This document shows positions 1 to 5,808 of a stretch of 17,262 nucleotides of DNA, piece after piece (within the stretch, counting starts at the first letter, position 1; each line of letters opens with the position of its first letter). The DNA comes from Phycisphaerales bacterium (GTDB lineage Bacteria; Planctomycetota; Phycisphaerae; Sedimentisphaerales; Anaerohalosphaeraceae): the NCBI GenBank assembly GCA_011053245.1, contig DRGS01000095.1:1-17262 (forward strand). Reading direction: 5' to 3'. Both the position numbers and the translations under genes were made by a program. Under the pieces are notes generated by a model that did not search any database, was not told the origin of the DNA, and was given only the letters and a program-made list of their open reading frames with translations.

Positions 1-329
1 AGTACATCTATGTCGTTATCCTTTAGAGCCGCTTCGCTGGCATCGACGAGCAGTTTGAGTTTGACCTGCTGGCCGACATCCTTGCCGTATCTCTTTTCGA
101 GAAGTCTCAAAGGCGCCCTTCCCCTGCGGAAGCCGGGAACGACGGCGTCCTTGCGAAGGTCGTTGAATTGTTCGTCCAGGGCGGCTTTGACCTTTTCTTC
201 GGGTATCTCGACCGAGACGGTTCTTTTGCACGGACCGGAGTCCTTGATCTTTACCTTGTTCTTGATCTCGGGGGTTTCGTTTTCTGTCTCAGTTTCGTTT
301 TCCCTTGGTGCATTCTTTTCTTTTGCCAT
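1..329 (-). CDS. tig: Trigger factor, N-terminal part (runs off the window)
   Basis: Ribosome-associated chaperone and peptidyl-prolyl isomerase that binds nascent chains at the ribosomal exit tunnel. The minus strand translates to about 109 residues starting MAKEKNAPRENETE, a charged N-terminal extension of some 30 residues. The trigger-factor ribosome-binding domain follows, with the signature VPGFRRGRAPLRLLEKRYG at about residues 63-81; this corresponds to the GFRxGK-type ribosome-docking loop of the family, here GFRRGR. The PPIase and C-terminal chaperone domains lie outside the window. The ATG at 329 is preceded by AAGGAGC at good spacing, which fixes the start. The Asp/Glu/Asn-rich extension before the domain is longer than in E. 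coli trigger factor. The family call is firm from the loop motif; nothing can be said about the 3' end. Confidence 0.9.
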   Translation of the reverse strand, partial: MAKEKNAPRENETETENETPEIKNKVKIKDSGPCKRTVSVEIPEEKVKAALDEQFNDLRKDAVVPGFRRGRAPLRLLEKRYGKDVGQQVKLKLLVDASEAALKDNDIDV

Positions 330-552
330 CTAACCAGCTCCTTATTAGTTATTAGTTAACAATTGACAAACAAAAAGACCGTTGGAATTCGCTTCCGCCG
401 GCCATTATGACAATATCACGCCCTATCATATCGGGGTTCCTAACACGATGACGACCAGCGCCTGACTATTCTGATTAGCCGGTACCTCGCCAAAGCTATA
501 TTAACGTTTCAATTACCTTATCGGACTATTGTCCGGTAAATCTTTAGCTTTT

Positions 553-571
553 GGAGCCTTAAAGCGGCTCC
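553..571. other. Stem-loop between tRNA-Gly and tig
   Basis: GGAGCC (553-558) pairs perfectly with GGCTCC (566-571) around a 7-base loop. A second bulged stem lies nearby: TTACC/GGTAA (513-517, 535-539) enclosing GGAC/GTCC. Neither has a T-tract on its 3' side on either strand, so a classical intrinsic terminator is not supported. They may be processing or weak termination structures in the 254-bp spacer between the tRNA and tig. Confidence 0.4.
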
Positions 572-583
572 ATGCTATAAAAA

Positions 584-654
584 GCGGGCGATGAGATTCG
601 AACTCACGACATTCACGTTGGCAACGTGACGCTCTACCGCTGAGCTACGCCCGC
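584..654 (-). tRNA. tRNA-Gly (anticodon GCC)
   Basis: The minus strand folds as a complete 71-nt cloverleaf. The acceptor stem is GCGGGCG/CGCCCGC. The D arm is GCTC-AGCGGTA-GAGC, the anticodon stem TCACG/CGTGA with loop TTGCCAA (anticodon GCC), the variable loop is 5 nt, and the T arm is GTGAG-TTCGAAT-CTCAT. The 3' CCA is not encoded. It lies upstream of tig on the same strand and is followed at once by TTTTT, so it may be terminated independently of tig. Confidence 0.97.
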
Positions 655-665
655 GAAAGTTCCTA

Positions 666-693
666 AATATAACATCAAGTTTCGGTTTTGCAA
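666..693 (-). promoter_or_regulatory. Probable promoter of the tRNA-Gly gene
   Basis: On the minus strand TTGCAA (688-693) is followed after 16 bases by TATATT (666-671). The -10 ends 11 bases before the tRNA 5' end at 654, a normal distance for a short tRNA leader. The match to the sigma-70 consensus is moderate. Confidence 0.5.
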
Positions 694-807
694 GGCGTTT
701 TTTAAAAAAGTTTGCCACAGAGGAAAAAGAGGGGGAGAGAGGGGCACAGAGAAAGGATTTATTTAGGGGTTAAAGGGTAGGGTTTAGGGGATAGGAAAAT
801 TGGCTTT

Positions 808-909
808 AATTGGGTTCGTTATTTTTGTGGAATTTTGAAATGAATCGTTGTAACCTACTGTAGTATAAGAGGTTGCGGTGATATTTGAGGTGTTGAAATT
901 GGGTTCGTT
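808..909. repeat. Two direct copies of AATTGGGTTCGTT
   Basis: The 13-mer AATTGGGTTCGTT occurs at 808-820 and 897-909, each followed by a T-rich stretch. Read on minus the two copies fall in different frames (giving NEPN and KKRTQF), so the DNA rather than a protein is what repeats. Confidence 0.65.
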
Positions 910-990
910 TTTTCAAGTAAGGGTACGCGAATTTGCGGGTTTTCCCAGTAAAAGCGAGGTTTTTTGTGGTGTTTGAAATTGTTGAGTGAA

Positions 991-1010
991 CCCCCCGACG
1001 GGTCGGGGGG
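991..1010. repeat. GC-rich stem-loop
   Basis: CCCCCCGA (991-998) pairs with TCGGGGGG (1003-1010) around a CGGG loop, an 8-bp perfect stem. There is no T-tract on either side, so it reads more like a REP-type palindrome than an intrinsic terminator. Confidence 0.6.
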
Positions 1011-1128
1011 CTAAATGATATTGAACGCAGACTGACGCCTTGCAGGGAACCAAAACTCCTCACAATATAGTTTGCCCTCTGGGTGATTTTAGCGGTTTCT
1101 TTTCCCGGCTACTGCGTTGTACGGCTGC

Positions 1129-1170
1129 CATCGAATCCTCAACGTACACCTGTACGCCTCCGGTTCGATG
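1129..1170. repeat. Nested inverted repeat, possible structured element
   Basis: Outer arms CATCGAATCC (1129-1138) and GGTTCGATG (1162-1170) pair with one bulged T. Inside them lies CGTACA-CC-TGTACG (1143-1156), a second perfect stem. GGC (1123-1125) and GCC (1173-1175) could extend the outer stem across a small internal loop. No coding role is evident. Confidence 0.5.
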
Positions 1171-1236
1171 TTGCCTAAGCCTTGTATCCGAAAAAAGCTC
1201 CGCGCTAAAAAGGTTATGTGATTGTTTTTTCATTTT

Positions 1237-1794
1237 TTAGTCGCTTTTTGAGTCGGGTTCATCGTTATACATATCGAGTTTTCTGATCATTTGTTTTCTT
1301 TCTAAGTCGGCGATGTTTCTGGACAAGATGTTCTCTAAGCGGCGTTCCTGCAGCAGTAGGTTGTCGATGACCTTATAATTTACGGTATCCTTTATGATTA
1401 CCTCACCGAATTCAAGGTCGGTTGGGGGTGGGGAGTCGGGTTTATTGCGTTTGAGGATGGCGTCAATGCGGCGGTCCTTGTTTTTGTGGGAGTAATGAAG
1501 AGAGTTCAGGGCTGCGGTTTGGGCGCGGATCGCACGCCTTAGACGCCATATAAGGGTTATTATGCGCTGAACGAGGTGTATTTCTGTGGGGCCGACAGGT
1601 TCATATTCTTCGTATATCTGGTCGCGGTGGAGGTCGAAGTCGGCTTGGGATTCGCCTTTAATGATGTTTTGACTGGTCAGGAGACCGTGTTTGAAGGAGT
1701 TTTGTGAGGCGGTTGCCTTGCCTTCGGGGGTTTTGGGGCCGGTGGATTTTAGGGCGTTTTGACGGTTTGCGTGTAGCTGACTTGGAGTTGTCAT
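1237..1794 (-). CDS. Hypothetical protein with planctomycete 'NALKSTGPKTPEGKA' N-terminus
   Basis: 185 aa, function unknown. The N-terminus (residues 10-39) carries the block NRQNALKSTGPKTPEGKA followed by SQNSFKHGLL. This block heads many short proteins of planctomycetes, acidobacteria and related groups, often in several copies per genome (recalled knowledge). The middle (about 70-100) is a basic helix, EIHLVQRIITLIWRLRRAIR. The C-terminal third (about 145-180) is a charged, probably coiled-coil helix. There is no signal peptide or membrane span, so it should be cytosolic, and the basic, helical make-up would suit nucleic-acid binding; that is inference. The ATG at 1794 has AAAGGAT upstream and a strong promoter 40 bases further up. 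The gene stands alone among repeats and may be mobile-element related. Confidence 0.8.
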   Translation of the reverse strand: MTTPSQLHANRQNALKSTGPKTPEGKATASQNSFKHGLLTSQNIIKGESQADFDLHRDQIYEEYEPVGPTEIHLVQRIITLIWRLRRAIRAQTAALNSLHYSHKNKDRRIDAILKRNKPDSPPPTDLEFGEVIIKDTVNYKVIDNLLLQERRLENILSRNIADLERKQMIRKLDMYNDEPDSKSD

Positions 1795-1840
1795 TGTTTG
1801 ATCCTTTCAAAAATTAAATTAACTTAAATGTTTGTTATCT

Positions 1841-1869
1841 ATAATACAAACAGATTCGATAGTTGTCAA
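1841..1869 (-). promoter_or_regulatory. Near-consensus sigma-70 promoter of the 185-aa gene
   Basis: On the minus strand TTGACA (1864-1869) is followed after 17 bases by TATTAT (1841-1846). The predicted start lies near 1834, giving a leader of about 40 nt that contains the AAAGGAT ribosome-binding site of the gene starting at 1794. Confidence 0.75.
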
Positions 1870-2144
1870 GGTGTTTTTTTGGGAATTTACAGATTTTTTT
1901 ACCATGAAGAACCACCGTTCGACTAAGCTCCATTCGGCTATGCTCATGGCAGGCAGGGCAGGCTGCGCACACGAAGGAAAGAAATAGAAGAAAAGGAGTT
2001 TTGAGTGTTGAGTGTTTAGTGATGGAATTTTCTGTTCTACTTCGCTGCTGTGCAGCTACGAAGAATCTGCGATTTTAAATGAGGGAATTTTATTGACAGG
2101 ATCGGTTCTGTAATGTAGAAAAAGGGGGTGAAATAGGTTGGTTA
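1870..2144. other. Intergenic repeat text between divergent genes
   Basis: No gene seen. A phrase resembling the common 'accatgaagaa...cacgaaggaaag' intergenic text is split by a segment reading CGTTCGACTAAGCTCCATTC onward (about 1911-1970). A bulged hairpin is formed by CTTC-GCTGC (2040-2048) and GCAGC-TAC-GAAG (2052-2063). The 3' part holds the likely promoter of the next gene. Confidence 0.5.
2093..2121 (+). promoter_or_regulatory. Probable promoter of the AlbA_2 gene
   Basis: A perfect TTGACA (2093-2098) is followed after 17 bases by TAGAAA (2116-2121), a weaker -10. The start would fall near 2128. That is 17 bases before the ATG at 2145 and cuts into the AGGGGGTG stretch, which slightly favours the later ATG at 2220 as the true start. 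Confidence 0.5.
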
Positions 2145-3641
2145 ATGAAAAGTGGAGAAGCCAGAAAAGATGTCTTGATACCTTTGTTTATGCCCTCTTT
2201 ATTTATAATCGAGAGACAAATGAATCCATCACTAAAAAAACTTGCATCAATGGCTAGCCCCCTTGAAGATTCAGCAACAAGAAAAATGCTTAAGATGAAG
2301 TTGGTAGATGCAAGCACGGAAAACCGGGTTTTAGAATGGAAATCAACAGGGCTTTTCGGGGATAGTGTAACTAAGCGAATTAAATATAGAACTGTGAAAG
2401 CAATCATTTCATTTGCAAATACAGAGGGGGGCTTTGTTGTTTTCGGGGTTTCAGATGACGGTGCTTGGAAAGGTTTAAAAGATGAAGAAATCAAAGAATT
2501 TGATATGTCTAAAATAGAAGAATTAGTCAACAGTAGCGTAACACCGGCCATCAAAAGATTTGGCTTATGTGAAATGAAGCACATAAGAAAGAAATTTATC
2601 GTATTACACATCCCGCCAAGTGATCTTTTGCCACATATCACTACGAAAGAAATTTATGATCAGAGTAGCGGCAAAGCGCAAATGTTGTTAGGAAAACATT
2701 ATCTCTATTGTAGATATGGAGGAAAGTCCGATATTGCTAAGCCTGCCGATTACCAAAGAATTGCTTTAAGAAGGGCTGAATTGTTACGAAACGAAATGTT
2801 ACGAAGGTTTCAAGAGGTTACAGTTAATAAATGCGAAGATGCTGCTTTTAGCGAGGCAAATGAAAGAGTTGTAGTTAGAACAATTGTTACTTCTGACGAT
2901 AGTTCACTTCCATCAATCCGGTTATCTCGAGATAAGAATATAACTCAGGGGCCTTTTTATCATGAGGTTCTTTCCGACAGTTTATTTGAAGAAATTAACA
3001 ATGTAGTAGACGCTAATAAACTTTTGGTACAATCTCATAAAAAATTTATATTTGGAGAAGAAGTTTATTATAGAATATATTCGGAAAGAGAACATGTAAT
3101 TTATGAAAAAGATATTTTTGCATTACTTGCTAGGACAGGCTGCCGGTTTTATGCGCCTCATTTCTATTGGATAACCAAATTAAAACCTTCCGAAATCGCT
3201 AAAATAATCATTGATCTTGCAACTAATCTTAGAAAACCCAATGTTTATATCTTGATGCGTTTGGCAATATTGCTGGGTTCGGACGCAGTTGATTGGATGT
3301 GCCAAATGCTTGATAATAAATGGAGTGGGCAAACGCAAGCTCCAGCTTATTACTTTAGTTTAAAAGAATGGGCATCTGATGTCAGCAAGCGTGATGGGAT
3401 TTATGTGGCCTTAAAAAGAAACGAAAAATCAATTATCGATTTACCTTTTTCACAAAAACAAGAAAAGATTAAGGATGTAATCAGTAGTCATTTGGGGGCA
3501 AATGAATTGTCGTTTGCATGTTTAGATCTCTTTAAGAATGGAACCAATAATAAGGATTTATGCCGACGTCTGGACCTAATCACATATGGGCAGAGAGTGA
3601 CAGAAATGTCTGATAACATAAAAAAGTATCTTCCAATTTAA
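2145..3641 (+). CDS. AlbA_2 / Schlafen-type (AAA_4) domain protein
   Basis: 498 aa from the first ATG. An AlbA_2 domain (Pfam PF04326, the bacterial Schlafen-core relative) spans about residues 58-215. It shows the acidic-basic entry motif LEWKST (63-68), the central strand block FANTEGGFVVFGVSDDG (90-106), and the closing block YCRYGGKSDIAKPADY (188-203). The roughly 280 residues after it match nothing I recognise. Family members bind DNA or RNA, and some act as nucleases or regulators in defence loci; this one's activity is unknown. ATG 2220 (residue 26, behind GAGAGA) is a plausible alternative start, since the domain usually begins near the N-terminus. The gene is markedly AT-rich: one sampled 60-base row (3001-3060) holds only 16 G+C. 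It converges on the ImmA gene with 28 bp between. Confidence 0.82.
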   Translation: MKSGEARKDVLIPLFMPSLFIIERQMNPSLKKLASMASPLEDSATRKMLKMKLVDASTENRVLEWKSTGLFGDSVTKRIKYRTVKAIISFANTEGGFVVFGVSDDGAWKGLKDEEIKEFDMSKIEELVNSSVTPAIKRFGLCEMKHIRKKFIVLHIPPSDLLPHITTKEIYDQSSGKAQMLLGKHYLYCRYGGKSDIAKPADYQRIALRRAELLRNEMLRRFQEVTVNKCEDAAFSEANERVVVRTIVTSDDSSLPSIRLSRDKNITQGPFYHEVLSDSLFEEINNVVDANKLLVQSHKKFIFGEEVYYRIYSEREHVIYEKDIFALLARTGCRFYAPHFYWITKLKPSEIAKIIIDLATNLRKPNVYILMRLAILLGSDAVDWMCQMLDNKWSGQTQAPAYYFSLKEWASDVSKRDGIYVALKRNEKSIIDLPFSQKQEKIKDVISSHLGANELSFACLDLFKNGTNNKDLCRRLDLITYGQRVTEMSDNIKKYLPI

Positions 3642-3653
3642 AATTTTATCCAC

Positions 3654-3669
3654 CTAAGAGACTCCTTAG
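3654..3669. terminator. Small stem-loop between convergent genes
   Basis: CTAAG (3654-3658) pairs with CTTAG (3665-3669) in the 28-bp gap between the stops at 3641 and 3670. The stem is short and T-tracts are weak on both sides, so it is at best a weak bidirectional terminator. Confidence 0.35.
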
Positions 3670-4695
3670 TTATACCGTTTCTTTAAGAAAGTGTTGAGGT
3701 AAAATACCTAGCAGCTTACAAAGCCCCTCAATAGAATATCCAAGCTGAGAGGTATATGTTTTGATGATATTGCTGAATAGACTGGTGGTCTCGTTGGGTA
3801 TTTCTATTGGCTCTTGAGTCCTAATGCCTCTATAGCATATTTGCCTGTAGAGACTGCTGTACTTGGACTTAGTGATTACATCTAAATCGTAAGCCCTCCG
3901 AACAAGAGATGCGATTGAGACTTTCCATTTCGACTTTAAAATCATCGCTTTATGAAGAGAGAAGGGTCGCAGGTCAGCAAATATATCAGCTCTAGGCATT
4001 AAAAACTCGCTGGCAAACCTGTTTGCTTCCTCTTCAATATTTTCTGTTGGCATGCGATGCATAACGATGTGCCCTAACTCATGAGCCAAACTGAATCTAA
4101 ACCGATCAGCAGGCACATCTCTATTCATAAAAAAAACTGGTGGCATTGCTTTGGGCCAAAAACTCATGCCATCAAACTTTCTGGTTTCAAAATCACATTT
4201 AAATACAAACCCGCTCGCGTTTTCAATTACACCAACCATATTGTCAATTGGGCCTGGGGCCACATTCCATTTCCACCTAAGAATCTCAGCTACTCTTTCT
4301 GGGGCATGACCTTCTGAATCTAATTCAATGAAATCATTCGGTGAATCTAAATCAATAGAATTTAACAATTTGTCAAGTTGCATTATCTTGACATTTGCTT
4401 GGGCCTCACACTTTTTTAATAGTGTTCGTGACACGCTCTGTCTTTTCCGGTGATAAATAAAATTCATATCGAACCGGTATTGAAATGCTTGCTCAAAGAA
4501 AAAAGTTATTGGGTACTCTAGCACCTCAGCAATTTGTTGTAACTTTAGTAAAGGAACGGACCACTCGCCACGTTCTAGCTTTGAAATATGGCTTTGTGAT
4601 ATATAACTTCTTGCAGCCAGTTCTATTTGAGTTAAGCCACGCGATTCTCTTGCAAGCTGAATCATTTCGTGATTTACATTACATAGCTCGCTCAT
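3670..4695 (-). CDS. XRE-family HTH + ImmA/IrrE metallopeptidase (M78)
   Basis: 341 aa. Residues about 8-65 form a Cro/CI-type helix-turn-helix (LARESRGLTQIELAARSYIS then QSHISKLERGEW). Residues about 130-260 are an ImmA/IrrE peptidase domain (COG2856) with zinc motif HELGH (205-209) and the downstream acidic ligand in EEEANRFASEFLMP (221-234). The catalytic residues are intact, so it should be active. Relatives such as Bacillus ImmA and Deinococcus IrrE/PprI cleave repressors or DdrO on signal; here DNA binding and protease share one chain. Its ATG overlaps the TGA of the upstream 199-aa gene by 4 bp, so translation is coupled. It could repress its own operon through the HTH and act as antitoxin or sensor to its partner. 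It is not a phage repressor by context, since no phage genes are seen. Confidence 0.9.
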   Translation of the reverse strand: MSELCNVNHEMIQLARESRGLTQIELAARSYISQSHISKLERGEWSVPLLKLQQIAEVLEYPITFFFEQAFQYRFDMNFIYHRKRQSVSRTLLKKCEAQANVKIMQLDKLLNSIDLDSPNDFIELDSEGHAPERVAEILRWKWNVAPGPIDNMVGVIENASGFVFKCDFETRKFDGMSFWPKAMPPVFFMNRDVPADRFRFSLAHELGHIVMHRMPTENIEEEANRFASEFLMPRADIFADLRPFSLHKAMILKSKWKVSIASLVRRAYDLDVITKSKYSSLYRQICYRGIRTQEPIEIPNETTSLFSNIIKTYTSQLGYSIEGLCKLLGILPQHFLKETV

Positions 4696-5291
4696 GCTCT
4701 CTCAGCCCTTTCTGTAAGTCCTGTGTTTGGAATAACAATTTTCGTGTTTGGTGTAGGCTTGCTGGGTTCCGGTGCACATACATTGCGTGATGACATAGCG
4801 TCAAGTGGTAATTGCCAGAGCAGGCAGTTGTTAAACCAACAGACAACCTTTATATCCTTAATCGATGTCTCTGTCACATCAACTCTATAGCCTGCTGTAA
4901 CAATAGTGGCATTATCAAAAAGAGTTTGCATCGTACACTGGCCTTGCTGTTCGGTTCTTACGTTATGCGGCCTAAGTGAACGGTCTATCTTTTTGAATCT
5001 CAGAATAATTTTCCCATAGAAATCCAAAGCAAATAAACCATTACTATAATAGCATGTCACGCCACCCACATCTGAAAATAATCGCTTAGCATTTTCGATA
5101 ATGCTATTTTGTACGATATTGGCTCTTGTAGTAGCAGTAAAACCAACACACGATGAGGCACACTTTTCAATGATTGTTATATAGTCTCCCCAAGCATTGA
5201 TAAAACATTTTGATAGTTTTTCATAATGGGGCTTTAGGATCTCGTGAGCTCCTTGCTCCGTTACACGTCCGATGTCAAATAAAGTACTCAT
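4692..5291 (-). CDS. Unknown 199-aa partner of the XRE-ImmA protein
   Basis: Function not recognised. It is the first gene of a two-gene operon. Visible parts: a helical N-terminus (residues 1-45), a mixed region with FTATTRANIV (51-60), a core strand block YYSNGLFALDFYGKIILRFKKID (80-102 region) and a block around EQQGQC (114-119), a GYRVDV strand (134-139), a tryptophan strand LLWQLPLD (157-164), and a Pro/Thr/Ser-rich tail (165-199). No signal peptide or membrane span. From memory, short proteins with a similar 'LF-D...RFKKLD...T.QQ' layout often sit directly upstream of XRE-ImmA/IrrE genes. That layout resembles two-gene toxin-antitoxin-like loci such as RosmerTA, where one partner has an HTH-peptidase make-up; identity with RosmerTA is not shown. 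The ATG at 5291 has GGGAG 7 bases upstream. A toxin role is inference only. Confidence 0.75.
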   Translation of the reverse strand: MSTLFDIGRVTEQGAHEILKPHYEKLSKCFINAWGDYITIIEKCASSCVGFTATTRANIVQNSIIENAKRLFSDVGGVTCYYSNGLFALDFYGKIILRFKKIDRSLRPHNVRTEQQGQCTMQTLFDNATIVTAGYRVDVTETSIKDIKVVCWFNNCLLWQLPLDAMSSRNVCAPEPSKPTPNTKIVIPNTGLTERAERA

Positions 5292-5310
5292 GTTTTGCTC
5301 CCAAAATTAA

Positions 5311-5338
5311 TTTATATTGTCATTTGGTAGTTTATCAA
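5311..5338 (-). promoter_or_regulatory. Promoter of the 199-aa / XRE-ImmA operon
   Basis: On minus, TTGATA (5333-5338) is followed after 16 bases by TATAAA (5311-5316). Transcription should begin near 5304, leaving a short leader with GGGAG in front of the ATG at 5291. Autorepression by the XRE domain is likely, but no clear symmetric operator overlaps the -10. Confidence 0.6.
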
Positions 5339-5394
5339 AGCAATACTAAATTGCAACATTATTCCGTAAAATATTCAAAAAAATATTCATATAC

Positions 5395-5426
5395 CCGTTT
5401 TTAGGCCAAAAACGGCGGTTTGGCCT
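5395..5426. promoter_or_regulatory. Two overlapping, mutually exclusive hairpins
   Basis: CCGTTTTT (5395-5402) pairs with AAAAACGG (5408-5415), a perfect 8-bp stem with loop AGGCC. That loop plus the next bases, AGGCCAAA (5403-5410), pairs perfectly with TTTGGCCT (5419-5426). The two stems share bases and cannot form together. The element lies between the minus operon promoter (5311-5338) and the plus promoter (5473-5501), so it could be an operator or an attenuator-like switch. No function is shown. Confidence 0.6.
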
Positions 5427-5472
5427 GGGTTTATAGTCTTGTATTTCTTGGTTTTTTGCCCTCACACTAGTT

Positions 5473-5501
5473 TTGACAAATCCTATGAACTATTGTAAGA
5501 T
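5473..5501 (+). promoter_or_regulatory. Strong sigma-70 promoter for a micro-ORF
   Basis: TTGACA (5473-5478) is followed after exactly 17 bases by TAAGAT (5496-5501). A transcript starting near 5508 would have a leader of about 35 nt carrying the ribosome-binding site GAGGTGA (5532-5538) in front of ATG 5544. Confidence 0.65.
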
Positions 5502-5543
5502 AAAAATCAAGCAAATGTAACTTTCAAGAGTGAGGTGATGAGG

Positions 5544-5633
5544 ATGAAACCTTTTACTATTTTGGTATGACCCGTCTTCGTTGCACTTGTTTACGGCGGG
5601 TATTTTAAATTAACAGCAACCCCGGCGATATAG
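5544..5633 (+). pseudogene. Small hydrophobic ORF interrupted by an in-frame TGA
   Basis: ATG 5544 follows GAGGTGA at ideal spacing and reads MKPFTILV, then TGA (5568-5570). The same frame continues PVFVALVYGGYFKLTATPAI to a TAG at 5631-5633. Read through, this is a 29-codon peptide that would form one membrane span. The strong promoter and ribosome-binding site argue that something here was or is expressed. The TGA is most simply a TGG-to-TGA change in a small membrane protein, or the gene is a truncated start whose 3' part was replaced by the repeats beginning at 5634. Selenocysteine is unlikely but is discussed as a finding, because a stem can form immediately after the TGA. ATG 5538 is an alternative start two codons earlier. 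Confidence 0.4.
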
Positions 5634-5665
5634 TTTTTAGTTTTTAGTCTTTGGTTTTTAGTTAA
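5634..5665. repeat. TTTTTAG tandem-like repeat
   Basis: Three imperfect copies of a TTTTTAG/TTTGGTTTTTAG phrase run into TTAGTTAACA. The same 10-mer TTAGTTAACA occurs upstream of tig at about 350-360, so this is shared intergenic repeat text. Confidence 0.5.
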
Positions 5666-5670
5666 CAGCA

Positions 5671-5715
5671 TGGATCCCAGCCTGCGCTGGGATGACAAGT
5701 GTGCGCTGGAATGAC
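5671..5715. repeat. REP-like palindrome plus truncated copy
   Basis: ATCCCAGC (5674-5681) pairs with GCTGGGAT (5686-5693) around CTGC. This is the widespread bacterial 'GGATCCC-GCCTGCG-GGGATGACA' palindrome; read on minus it gives the familiar artefact peptide VIPAQAGIHAV. The 3' half recurs in truncated form as TGCGCTGGAATGACG (about 5703-5716). Confidence 0.7.
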
Positions 5716-5778
5716 GGAAAAAGGGGGACAGGTTCAACCTGCCTTCGGCAGAACGTAACCAGTCCCTCTTTTTTCCGT
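5714..5778. repeat. Long imperfect inverted repeat (REP/RAYT-type)
   Basis: The arm beginning ACGGAAAAAGGGGGACAGG (5714-5732) pairs imperfectly over about 20 bases with the arm ending CCAGTCCCTCTTTTTTCCGT (5759-5778). The interior holds CAGGTT-C-AACCTG and CTGCC-TTC-GGCAG, two further stems. Similar 'GGGGACAGGTT' hairpins are associated with REP-associated transposases in other genomes (recalled); no transposase lies in this window. Confidence 0.65.
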
Positions 5779-5808
5779 TCTGACAATCCCTTGGTTTGGG
5801 TATTTCCC

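Larger units (their letters stand above)
655..1236. other. Gene-free repeat and stem-loop region
   Basis: No convincing gene in 582 bases. It starts with the tRNA promoter and then has low-complexity purine-rich text with two CACAGAG copies (near 714 and 754) and G-rich TTAGGGG-like runs. Two identical copies of AATTGGGTTCGTT follow (808-820 and 897-909), then a strong GC stem-loop (991-1010), then a folded segment around 1129-1170. An 85-codon open frame on minus (806-1063) crosses these repeats, lacks a ribosome-binding site and looks like translated repeat. Planctomycete genomes commonly carry such interspersed text; that it is a repeat family here is inference. Confidence 0.6.

Noticed and set aside
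760..800. Telomere-like TTAGGGG/TAGGGTTTAGGGG text
   Set aside because: Only a few irregular G-rich units in low-complexity DNA next to a tRNA; nothing suggests a replicon end.
806..1063. 85-codon minus-strand open frame
   Set aside because: It runs across repeat text, has no ribosome-binding site, and its peptide is built from the repeated 13-mer.
5568..5570. TGA decoded as Trp (alternative code)
   Set aside because: The other genes use TGG for Trp, and TGA serves as a true stop in the overlaps at 4692 and 8125 and at 10846.
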